The notes beneath the pieces are model-generated. The model was not told the origin of the DNA. It ran no database searches and saw only the letters and a program-made list of their open reading frames with translations. From contig JAOHJV010000019.1 of assembly GCA_028100865.1 (NCBI GenBank), positions 1-7,918 on the forward strand: a stretch of DNA of 7,918 bases, given 5' to 3'. The translations under genes were made by a program, and so were the position numbers. Position 1 is the first letter of the stretch, and each line of letters starts with the position of its first letter. Source of the stretch: Candidatus Pelagibacter sp. GTDB lineage: Bacteria; Pseudomonadota; Alphaproteobacteria; Pelagibacterales; Pelagibacteraceae. Of the stretch, positions 1 to 6,369 are shown one piece after another.

Positions 1-1
1 A

Positions 2-1273
2 GCAAAGGTTGCAATTTTTTCTTCAGCATTTTTAGGAACTATATCTGGCTCCTCTATAGCAAATACAGTTACAACAGGATCACTAACAATACCTGCAATG
101 AAAAAAGTTGGTTATCCTCCTCATTTTTCAGCAGCTGTCGAAGCTACAGCATCAACTGGTGGACAAATTACCCCACCAATACTTGGAGCTGCAGCTTTTA
201 TAATGGTCGAATATCTTGAAGTTCCCTTAAAAGATATTTTAGCTGCAGCACTTATACCTGCTTTACTTCATTATTTTGGTATATTTATAATGGTTCATCT
301 AGAAGCAAAAAAACTTGGTCTTAGAGGTTTAAATGAAAATGAAGTGCCTAAATTTTTATCAATTATAAAAGATAATTGGCTTTCATTAGCACCATTAATT
401 TTACTTGTTTATTTAATATTGATTGGTCGTACACCTGATTATGCTGCAGTTAACGCAATTATTGCTTGTATTGTAATTGGTTTTATAAAAAAAAAAAATA
501 GATTAACTATTAAAGATTTACTTGATTGTCTTTCTGTGGGTGCGAAAAATACACTTGCTGTTGGTGCGGCAGCAGCCTCAATAGGAATAATTGTTGGTGT
601 AGTTACTTTAACTGGTGTTGGTTTTAGATTGGGTTATGTCGTAATTCAAACAGCTGGAGATATAGGTAGTTTTTTTCTAAATTTTATTCCCTTTAATTTA
701 TTTTCTATTGAGGACCTAACACTTTTCTTCTCCTTATTATTGATAGCAATCTCTTGTATATTTATGGGAACAGGTGTTCCAACAACTGCAACTTATATTA
801 TATTAGTTGCTGTAGCAGCTCCTGCCTTAACTCAATTAAATATAGAACCAATTGTTTCACATTTTTTTGTATTTTATTATGGTGTATTGGCAGATATAAC
901 TCCACCTGTGGCACTTGCCGCATATGCTGCGGCTGGAATTGCTGGATCAAACCCATTTAAAACTGGAAATACAGCTTTTAGGTTGGGTATTGCAAAAGCT
1001 TTAGTACCATTTGTATTTGTTTATTCACCATCATTATTACTAGTTGCTCAAGGTTTTGATTTGTATGTTTTCTTTGAAACCTTAATCTCTGCGATGATTG
1101 GTATTGGTTTAATAGGTGTTAGTTTCGCAGGCTATTGGTTAAAAACAGTTCCATTATTTCATAGATGGTACTTGGGAACAGTATCACTATTGTTTATTGC
1201 ACCAGGTATTCAATCTTCAATGATAGGACTTTTTTTAGTTTTACCCATTTTATTTTTTCAAGTTAAGAAATAA
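2..1273 (+). CDS. TRAP transporter large permease of the 4TM/12TM fused type (DctM domain), 5'-partial
   Basis: This is the C-terminal 423 residues of a TRAP transporter membrane subunit, which imports small organic acids or similar solutes across the inner membrane using a sodium gradient and a periplasmic binding protein. The reading frame is open to the left edge, and the 32 codons before the Met at 98 encode conserved family sequence (a GTISGSSIANTVTTGS-like stretch), so that Met is internal and the true start lies outside. Family landmarks, in visible-residue numbering, are EATASTGGQITPP with GAAAFIM just after (about 47-68), MGTGVPTTATYI (255-266), ADITPPVALAAYAAAGIAGS (297-316), and FRLGIAKALVPFVFVYSP (326-343). 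The protein is almost entirely hydrophobic helices and ends with the short hydrophobic tail typical of the fused 4TM/12TM class, whose partner is usually a TAXI-family binding protein; none is visible here. The substrate cannot be told. A run of 12 A lies inside the gene at 487-498. The stop is 2 nt from the convergent thioesterase stop. Confidence 0.92.
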   Translation, partial: AKVAIFSSAFLGTISGSSIANTVTTGSLTIPAMKKVGYPPHFSAAVEATASTGGQITPPILGAAAFIMVEYLEVPLKDILAAALIPALLHYFGIFIMVHLEAKKLGLRGLNENEVPKFLSIIKDNWLSLAPLILLVYLILIGRTPDYAAVNAIIACIVIGFIKKKNRLTIKDLLDCLSVGAKNTLAVGAAAASIGIIVGVVTLTGVGFRLGYVVIQTAGDIGSFFLNFIPFNLFSIEDLTLFFSLLLIAISCIFMGTGVPTTATYIILVAVAAPALTQLNIEPIVSHFFVFYYGVLADITPPVALAAYAAAGIAGSNPFKTGNTAFRLGIAKALVPFVFVYSPSLLLVAQGFDLYVFFETLISAMIGIGLIGVSFAGYWLKTVPLFHRWYLGTVSLLFIAPGIQSSMIGLFLVLPILFFQVKK

Positions 1274-1275
1274 AA

Positions 1276-1701
1276 CTAGCCACCAGGACCTAAATTTGAA
1301 GGTTTAACTTTTAAAATTTTCCAAACACCGGAGGCAGAAGTAATAATTTTATCATTACACCTCAATTCACAAAATAAAAATACAAGTGTATTTGTTTTTT
1401 TTAGTATTTTTGTATATCCAGTTATTTCATCGGCAACTTTAGATGCACCAATAAATTTTAAGTCTAAAGAAATTGTAACACAGGGAGCGTTGCCAGAAGC
1501 TCTGTGAGCTGCAGTTCCTGCCCCAGCATCTATCAATGCTGATAAATAACCACCATGAGTTATATTAGCAGCATTTAGATGATTTTCATTAATCGTAGAT
1601 TTAAATTCATATTCTGTCTCTGATATAGTTCTAAATAAAACACCACCATTGTGCTTCATAAATCCTGGCTTAATACTTATTTGCTCAAACTCATTGCTCA
1701 T
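1276..1701 (-). CDS. PaaI-family hotdog-fold acyl-CoA thioesterase
   Basis: The 141-residue product has the length and sequence pattern of single-domain hotdog thioesterases of the PaaI/YbgC-like group, which hydrolyse acyl-CoA (often aryl- or medium-chain acyl-CoA) to free acid and CoA in the cytoplasm. The diagnostic stretch is ITHGGYLSALIDAGAG (residues 47-62): His49-Gly50-Gly51 followed by Asp58, the usual active-site acid on the central hotdog helix. It is followed by the strand pattern TISLDLKFIGAS (76-87) and the substrate-channel strands up to about residue 132. Family members act as dimers or tetramers; the exact acyl substrate cannot be read from the sequence. No Shine-Dalgarno sequence precedes the ATG (upstream bases are AT only). 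The stop codon of a 32-residue ORF lies 6 nt upstream, so translation may depend on coupling to that ORF. The short Gly/Pro-rich tail (NLGPGG) is not part of the fold. Confidence 0.85.
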   Translation of the reverse strand: MSNEFEQISIKPGFMKHNGGVLFRTISETEYEFKSTINENHLNAANITHGGYLSALIDAGAGTAAHRASGNAPCVTISLDLKFIGASKVADEITGYTKILKKTNTLVFLFCELRCNDKIITSASGVWKILKVKPSNLGPGG

Positions 1702-1707
1702 AATTTT

Positions 1708-1806
1708 TTATAATACAAAAGTTAAGATTAATAAAATTATTAATACAATCATAAAAAAATATATGACCGATCTCTGTAGTGATGCTTTTAATAGCCAATC
1801 TAACAT
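1708..1806 (-). CDS. Putative 32-residue single-pass membrane protein
   Basis: An ATG-started frame of 32 codons plus TAA lies between the tRNA and the thioesterase gene. It begins MLDWLLKASLQRS, a short amphipathic part with Lys and Arg, and continues with one hydrophobic segment (VIYFFMIVLIILLILTFVL, residues 14-32) long enough to span a membrane and running to the C-terminus. The charge pattern predicts the N-terminus inside. In favour of it being real: the sequence AAAAGGA ends 7 nt before the ATG, an ideal Shine-Dalgarno position and the best one on this strand nearby, whereas the next gene has none and starts 6 nt after this stop. Against it: AT-rich DNA readily encodes hydrophobic peptides by chance, and I recognise no family. 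No function can be assigned. Confidence 0.45.
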   Translation of the reverse strand: MLDWLLKASLQRSVIYFFMIVLIILLILTFVL

Positions 1807-1813
1807 TTCAGTT

Positions 1814-1820
1814 TCCTTTT
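1814..1820 (-). promoter_or_regulatory. Ribosome binding site of the 32-residue ORF
   Basis: On the minus strand the bases read AAAAGGA, with AAGGA complementary to the 3' end of 16S rRNA, followed by 7 nt (AACTGAA) and then ATG. It immediately follows the CCA end of the tRNA. This site is the main argument for the small ORF. Confidence 0.5.
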
Positions 1821-1897
1821 TGGTGGACCGCCCAGAACTCGAATCTGGAATCTCCCGGTTCGTAGCCGAGCGCCTTATCCAATTTGGCCAGCGGTCC
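1821..1897 (-). tRNA. tRNA-Arg (anticodon ACG)
   Basis: The minus strand folds into a complete 77-nt cloverleaf including an encoded CCA end. The acceptor arms are GGACCGC and GCGGTCC, fully paired, followed by A and CCA. The D arm has stem GCC/GGC with an 11-nt loop AAATTGGATAA. The anticodon arm is CTCGG-CTACGAA-CCGGG (one U-G pair), giving anticodon ACG. The variable loop is AGATT, and the T arm is CCAGA-TTCGAGT-TCTGG. ACG reads CGN arginine codons after A34 is deaminated to inosine by TadA in bacteria. It is transcribed away from aceE and towards the thioesterase gene. A plus-strand reading frame across this region (Val-Asp-Arg-Pro-Glu-Leu-Glu-Ser-Gly) is the usual spurious antisense translation of a tRNA. 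Confidence 0.97.
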
Positions 1898-1931
1898 TTA
1901 TTAATTTAATTTTTAAAATTCACTAAAGTTA

Positions 1932-1978
1932 CTGTATTTTTCTATTTTATTAACAATTTTTGTTCAAAAAAAATACAG
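1932..1978. repeat. 10-bp perfect inverted repeat around an inner 5-bp palindrome
   Basis: CTGTATTTTT at 1932-1941 is the exact reverse complement of AAAAATACAG at 1969-1978, with 27 nt between. Inside lies AACAATTTTTGTT (1952-1964), a second 5-bp inverted repeat around TTT, centred 3 nt off the outer centre. The arms bracket the weak leftward promoter candidate. It may be a protein binding region or a stem-loop; there is no gene end here that needs a terminator on either strand. AT richness makes chance matches more likely, so the role is uncertain. Confidence 0.35.
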
Positions 1979-2003
1979 GTTTGCATAAAATACTTAATTA
2001 ATG

Positions 2004-2016
2004 TGTTAAATTAACA
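2004..2016. promoter_or_regulatory. Operator-like palindrome upstream of aceE
   Basis: TGTTAAATTAACA is a perfect 6-bp inverted repeat with a single central base. It sits in a longer near-palindrome (1998-2020) in which TTAATG-TG-TTAA faces TTAACATTAA. It ends 41 nt before the aceE ATG and overlaps the weak rightward -10 candidate. The central spacing of one base is too small for an RNA hairpin loop, which favours a DNA site for a dimeric regulator. The regulator is unknown; the site does not match the E. coli PdhR operator as I know it. Confidence 0.3.
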
Positions 2017-2057
2017 TTAAACATACTTTTTTTTAGGTATATAAACCGATTTAAATA

Positions 2058-5000
2058 ATGATTGAAAAATTACTTGTCCCAGATATTGGAGATTTTGAAG
2101 AAGTTGAGGTTATAGAAGTTTTAGCAAAACAGGGGGATCAATTAAATATTAATGACCCAGTAATTACAATTGAGAGCGATAAATCAAGTGTTGAGATTCC
2201 TTCTACTCTAGCAGGTAAGATTGAAAAAGTTGAAGTTAAAGTTGGAGATAAGGTTTCAAAAGGAGATTTAATCTTAAATATTGCTTCTTCAGCAGAAAAT
2301 AAAAAAGAAAATCCAATTCCAAAAGATACTGAAAGTATTATTAAGCAGGCTGAAGCAGCTATGGCAGAACAAAAAAATGAGACTAAAGATGCTCATCAAC
2401 CTGCTCAAAAGAAAGAACAATCAACTATTCAAGTTACAAATGGTAAAGATACAGATCCTTTAGAAACACAAGATTGGTTAGAATCTTTGTCAGCAGTTAT
2501 TTCAAAGGATGGAAATCAAAGAGCTCACTTTTTAATTAAGGAATTGATTAACAAAGCGTATCGTGAGGGTGCAAATATTCCTTATACTCAAAACACGCCT
2601 TATATAAATACAATCCCTCCAGAAGCAGAAGTTAAATCAAATGGAGATCAAAATATTGAGAGAAGAATTAGATCTTTAATTAGATGGAATGCAGCTGCAA
2701 TGGTAGTCAGAGCGAATAAAAAATTTCCAGAACTAGGTGGGCACATAGGTACATTTGCATCTGCTGCAACGCTATATGATGTTGGAATGAATCATTTTTG
2801 GAGAGCAAAAAATAATAAATTCGGTGGAGATTTAGTTTATTTTCAAGGCCACAGTGCTCCCGGAATGTATGCTAGAGCATTCTTAGAGGGAAGATTAAAT
2901 GAAAAACACTTGGATAGCTTTAGACAAGAAGTAAATTCTGGCGGGCTTTCCTCATATCCACATCCTTGGTTAATGCCTAAGTTTTGGCAATTTCCAACTG
3001 TTTCAATGGGTTTAGGTCCGATGCTTGCAATCTATCAAGCAAGATACATGAAGTATTTAATTAATAGAGGTCTTATTAAAGACGAGGGTCGAAAAGTTTG
3101 GGCATTTTTAGGTGATGGAGAAATGGATGAACCTGAGTCTATGGGTGCCATCGGACTAGCAGCAAGAGAAAAGTTAGATAATTTAATATTTGTAGTTAAT
3201 TGTAATCTCCAAAGACTTGATGGACCTGTTAGAGGAAATGGAAAAATTATTCAAGAATTAGAAGGAAGTTTCCGAGGAGCTGGCTGGAATGTAATTAAAG
3301 TAATTTGGGGTTCTTATTGGGACTCGTTGATAGCAAATGATAAAACAGGTCATTTAGTAAAAATAATGAATGAAACAGTTGATGGAGAATACCAAGCGAT
3401 GAAAGCAAGAGATGGTGCTTATGTTAGAGAAAAATTTTTTGGTAAATATCCTGAAACACAAGAATTAGTATCAAGCTTATCAGATAAAGATATTTGGAGG
3501 TTAAATAGAGGTGGTCATGATCCACACAAGGTATATGCAGCTTATGATAAAGCTACAAAAAACCAAGGTAGCCCTACTGTAATTATAGCAAAGACCATTA
3601 AGGGTTATGGAATGGGTAAGACTGGTGAGAGTGTGAACACTACCCACCAAACAAAAAAATTAGATGTTGATGATTTACTATACTACAGAGATAGATTTGA
3701 TGTTCCTTTAACCGATGAACAAGTTAGAAACATTGAATATTTTAAACCTGATGAAAAATCTCCTGAGATTAAATATTTAAAAGAAAGAAGATTAAATTTA
3801 GGTGGCTATCTACCTGAAAGAACAACTTACGCAAAACCAATTAAGGCACCATCAAAAGATATCTTTAATTTCATGAAAGTTTCAACTGGTGAAAAAGAGA
3901 TGTCAACAACGATGGCAATGGTCAGAATGTTTACCAACCTACTTAGAGACAAAAATATTTCACCAAGATTGGTTCCTATAATTCCTGATGAAGCAAGAAC
4001 ATTTGGAATGGAAGGTTTTTTTCAAAAAATTGGTATTTATGCTCATGAAGGTCAAAAATATGAGCCAGAAGATGCAGCACAATTAAGTTCTTACCGTGAA
4101 GATAAGAGTGGTCAGGTGTTAGAAGAAGGAATTAATGAAGCCGGTGCAATGTCTTCTTGGATTGCAGCAGCTACAGCATATACAAATCACGACATAGAAA
4201 TGATTCCAATTTATATTTTTTATTCTATGTTTGGTTTTCAAAGGATTGGTGATCTAGCGTGGGCTGCTGGTGATAGTCAGGCAAGAGGATTTTTAATTGG
4301 AGCTACCGCAGGAAGAACCACTTTAGCTGGGGAAGGACTTCAGCACCAAGATGGCCACAGCCACTTAATAGCTTCTACGATACCGAATTGTGTAACTTAT
4401 GATCCAACTTTTCATTACGAGCTAGCGGTAATTTTTAGAGAAGGTTTGAGAAGAATGCATGAAAAAAAAGAAAACGTTTTTTATTATATTACTACAATGA
4501 ATGAAAATTATTCTCATCCAGAAATGCCAAAAGATAAAAATTGCGAAGAAGGTATTTTGAAAGGAATGTATAAGATTAAAGAATTTAATAAATTTAAGAA
4601 AACAAAAATTCAGCTTTTAGGATCAGGTACAATTCTTAGAGAAATGATGGCTGCAGCAGAAGTTCTTCAAAATGAATATGAAATTGATAGTGAAATTTGG
4701 AGTGTAACAAGTTTCAATGAATTAAGAAAAGATGGAATGGAAGTTGAAAGATATAATCTTTTAAACCCTGATAAAGAACAAAAAACTTCATTTGTTGAAA
4801 AATGTTTGGGAAAAACCGAAGGTCCAATCATGGCTGCATCAGATTATATGAGAATGAATTCAGATCAAATAAGACCTTATACAAATAAAAGTTTTTATTC
4901 TTTAGGAACAGATGGATTTGGCAGAAGTGATACCAGAAAAAATCTAAGAAAATTTTTTGAGGTAGATAAAGAGCATTTAGTTGCTTACAGTTTAAGTATT

Positions 5001-5096
5001 TTGGCTAAAGAACAATTAATAGCTTCAAAATATGCTAATGAAGCAATAAAAAAATATAAAATTGATGGTGAAAAACCAATGCCTACTAAATTGTAA
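2058..5096 (+). CDS. aceE: Pyruvate dehydrogenase E1, homodimeric type, with an N-terminal lipoyl domain
   Basis: AceE decarboxylates pyruvate using thiamine diphosphate and passes the acetyl group to lipoyl-lysine of E2, feeding acetyl-CoA into the TCA cycle. At 1012 residues it is about 125 longer than E. coli AceE (887). Residues 1-75 are a lipoyl domain with the modification site in ESDKSSVEIP (Lys42). Residues 76-130 are a Lys/Glu/Gln-rich flexible linker. From residue 131 (DTDPLETQDWL) to the end the sequence follows E. coli AceE closely at a constant offset of 123. The known active-site residues are all kept: His229, His265, Tyr300, Asp353 in GDGEMDEPE, Asn381, His530, Glu694 and His763. 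The start is fixed, because an in-frame stop lies at 2052-2054 just before the ATG. No Shine-Dalgarno sequence is at proper distance; the nearest AGG is 20 nt upstream. It overlaps aceF by 1 nt. Most alphaproteobacteria instead use the split PdhA/PdhB E1. Confidence 0.97.
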   Translation: MIEKLLVPDIGDFEEVEVIEVLAKQGDQLNINDPVITIESDKSSVEIPSTLAGKIEKVEVKVGDKVSKGDLILNIASSAENKKENPIPKDTESIIKQAEAAMAEQKNETKDAHQPAQKKEQSTIQVTNGKDTDPLETQDWLESLSAVISKDGNQRAHFLIKELINKAYREGANIPYTQNTPYINTIPPEAEVKSNGDQNIERRIRSLIRWNAAAMVVRANKKFPELGGHIGTFASAATLYDVGMNHFWRAKNNKFGGDLVYFQGHSAPGMYARAFLEGRLNEKHLDSFRQEVNSGGLSSYPHPWLMPKFWQFPTVSMGLGPMLAIYQARYMKYLINRGLIKDEGRKVWAFLGDGEMDEPESMGAIGLAAREKLDNLIFVVNCNLQRLDGPVRGNGKIIQELEGSFRGAGWNVIKVIWGSYWDSLIANDKTGHLVKIMNETVDGEYQAMKARDGAYVREKFFGKYPETQELVSSLSDKDIWRLNRGGHDPHKVYAAYDKATKNQGSPTVIIAKTIKGYGMGKTGESVNTTHQTKKLDVDDLLYYRDRFDVPLTDEQVRNIEYFKPDEKSPEIKYLKERRLNLGGYLPERTTYAKPIKAPSKDIFNFMKVSTGEKEMSTTMAMVRMFTNLLRDKNISPRLVPIIPDEARTFGMEGFFQKIGIYAHEGQKYEPEDAAQLSSYREDKSGQVLEEGINEAGAMSSWIAAATAYTNHDIEMIPIYIFYSMFGFQRIGDLAWAAGDSQARGFLIGATAGRTTLAGEGLQHQDGHSHLIASTIPNCVTYDPTFHYELAVIFREGLRRMHEKKENVFYYITTMNENYSHPEMPKDKNCEEGILKGMYKIKEFNKFKKTKIQLLGSGTILREMMAAAEVLQNEYEIDSEIWSVTSFNELRKDGMEVERYNLLNPDKEQKTSFVEKCLGKTEGPIMAASDYMRMNSDQIRPYTNKSFYSLGTDGFGRSDTRKNLRKFFEVDKEHLVAYSLSILAKEQLIASKYANEAIKKYKIDGEKPMPTKL

Positions 5097-6361
5097 TGTC
5101 AGAGATTGAAATTAAAGTACCAAATATTGGAGATTTTAAAGATGTTGAAGTAATAGAAGTTCTAGTTTCTGAAGGTCAAATCCTTCAAAAAAACGATCCT
5201 ATAATTACAATTGAAAGTGATAAATCCAGCGTAGAAATCCCATCTAACTTTGAGGGTAAAGTTAAATCTTTAAAAACAAAAGTAGGAGATAAAATTTCCG
5301 AAGGTGATTTGATATTAATTTTAGAGGAAAGATCTGCAACAAAAGAAAATACTGAGGAAAAGCCAAATATTGAAAAAGAGTTTAAAAAAATTAAAGTAAT
5401 AAAACCAGAGACAGAACAAACTTCAATTAATCAAGTTAAAAATTTATCCAATGAAATATCATCTGCAAGCCCAAAAGCTCGAAAATTTGCTAGAGAACTT
5501 GGAGTAGATATTGCTCAAGTTGTAGGAAGTGAAAAAGATGGAAGAGTTATTGAGGAGGATATTAAAAGATTTGTTTCATCCACAACAAAAAATATTAATA
5601 AAATTAAAGAAGATAAAATAAATAAAATCAAAAATGAATTTGAACATTCTGATTTTGGAGAAATTGAAATTAAAGATATCCCGAGAGTAAAAAAACTATC
5701 TTCGGTTTATTTAACGAATTCTTGGACAACTATACCACATGTTACAAACCATGATGAGGCAGATATAACAGAAATAGAAAATTTTAGAAGTTCTCTGACA
5801 GATATGTACACTGGAGAAAAAATCAAAATTACTCCTTTGGCATTTATAATTAGAGCTTTAGTAGCTTCTTTAAAAAAATTTCCAAGTTTTAATTCTTCTA
5901 TAGATAAAATTGAAACTGGAAAAATGACATTAAAAAAATATTTTCATATAGGAATTGCAGTTGATACACCTAATGGTTTAATGGTTCCTAAAATTAGAAA
6001 TGCTGACAACAAAAAAATTTCACTGCTTAGCAAAGAATTGAAAGAAGTAAGTGAACTTTGTAGAAATATAAAAATCGATAAAAAAGAATTATTTGGTGGC
6101 TCTATGACTATTACCAGTTTAGGTGGAATAGGAGGTTCGTTTTTTACTCCAATTATAAATTTTCCAGAAGTTGCAATCTTAGGAGTGGGTAAGTCTCAAA
6201 AAAAACAAATATTTATTAACGGAAAGTTTCAAACAAGAACAATGTTGCCTATATCTTTGTCTTATGATCACAGAATTATTGATGGGGCTGAAGCTGCAAG
6301 ATTTAATAATGATTTAAAAGAAAATCTAGGCAAAAATTTTGCCTATAAGTTAGCTGTATAA
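5096..6361 (+). CDS. aceF: Pyruvate dehydrogenase E2, dihydrolipoyl acetyltransferase
   Basis: AceF forms the core of the pyruvate dehydrogenase complex and transfers the acetyl group from its lipoyl arm to CoA. The 421 residues hold one lipoyl domain (1-76; Lys43 in ESDKSSVEIP), a Lys/Glu/Asn-rich linker, a peripheral-subunit-binding domain (about 124-160, beginning SPKARKFARELGVD) that docks E1/E3, a second charged linker (161-187), and the acetyltransferase domain (188-421). The catalytic motif is SYDHRIIDG, with His392 and Asp396, and TSLGGIGGSFFTPIINFPEV (340-359) is the usual core signature. E. coli AceF has three lipoyl domains; here there is one, with another moved onto E1. The linkers lack the Ala/Pro richness of E. 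coli. The ATG overlaps the aceE stop (TAATG) without a Shine-Dalgarno sequence, so translation is probably coupled. No E3 gene follows. A 2-oxoglutarate dehydrogenase E2 is unlikely given the AceE neighbour. Confidence 0.95.
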   Translation: MSEIEIKVPNIGDFKDVEVIEVLVSEGQILQKNDPIITIESDKSSVEIPSNFEGKVKSLKTKVGDKISEGDLILILEERSATKENTEEKPNIEKEFKKIKVIKPETEQTSINQVKNLSNEISSASPKARKFARELGVDIAQVVGSEKDGRVIEEDIKRFVSSTTKNINKIKEDKINKIKNEFEHSDFGEIEIKDIPRVKKLSSVYLTNSWTTIPHVTNHDEADITEIENFRSSLTDMYTGEKIKITPLAFIIRALVASLKKFPSFNSSIDKIETGKMTLKKYFHIGIAVDTPNGLMVPKIRNADNKKISLLSKELKEVSELCRNIKIDKKELFGGSMTITSLGGIGGSFFTPIINFPEVAILGVGKSQKKQIFINGKFQTRTMLPISLSYDHRIIDGAEAARFNNDLKENLGKNFAYKLAV

Positions 6362-6369
6362 TTTAAGTT

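Larger units (their letters stand above)
1898..2057. promoter_or_regulatory. Divergent intergenic region between tRNA-Arg and aceE
   Basis: This 160-nt, nearly pure A+T spacer must hold the promoters of both the tRNA unit (leftward) and aceE (rightward). A weak leftward candidate is TTGAAC (1962-1967) with 17 nt to TAGAAA (1939-1944), which would give a leader of about 35 nt before the tRNA. A weak rightward candidate is TTGCAT (1981-1986) with a 19-nt spacer to TTAAAT (2006-2011). Neither is convincing in such AT-rich DNA. Two inverted repeats, annotated separately, lie here. No ORF with a ribosome binding site was found on either strand. Confidence 0.5.

Noticed and set aside
98..100. ATG at 98 as the TRAP permease start
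   Set aside because: The frame stays open to the left edge, and those codons encode conserved family sequence, so the gene is simply cut by the window.
754..960. Plus-strand 68-codon frame rich in Cys and Asn
   Set aside because: It lies wholly inside the TRAP permease in another frame; its composition is an artefact of frame-shifted membrane-protein codons.
1649..1909. Plus-strand 86-codon frame between the thioesterase and aceE
   Set aside because: It runs antisense through the thioesterase start, the small ORF and the tRNA. The V-D-R-P-E-L-E-S-G part is the well-known false translation of a tRNA complement.
1998..2034. Palindrome plus eight T's ahead of aceE as a terminator or attenuator
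   Set aside because: The stem would be only A-U pairs with at most two G-C, and the one-base centre cannot form a tight loop. No leader peptide is visible, so a DNA operator is the better reading.
2281..2463. Plus-strand 60-codon frame rich in Lys and Gln
   Set aside because: It is inside the AceE linker coding sequence in another frame, without a ribosome binding site or recognisable content.
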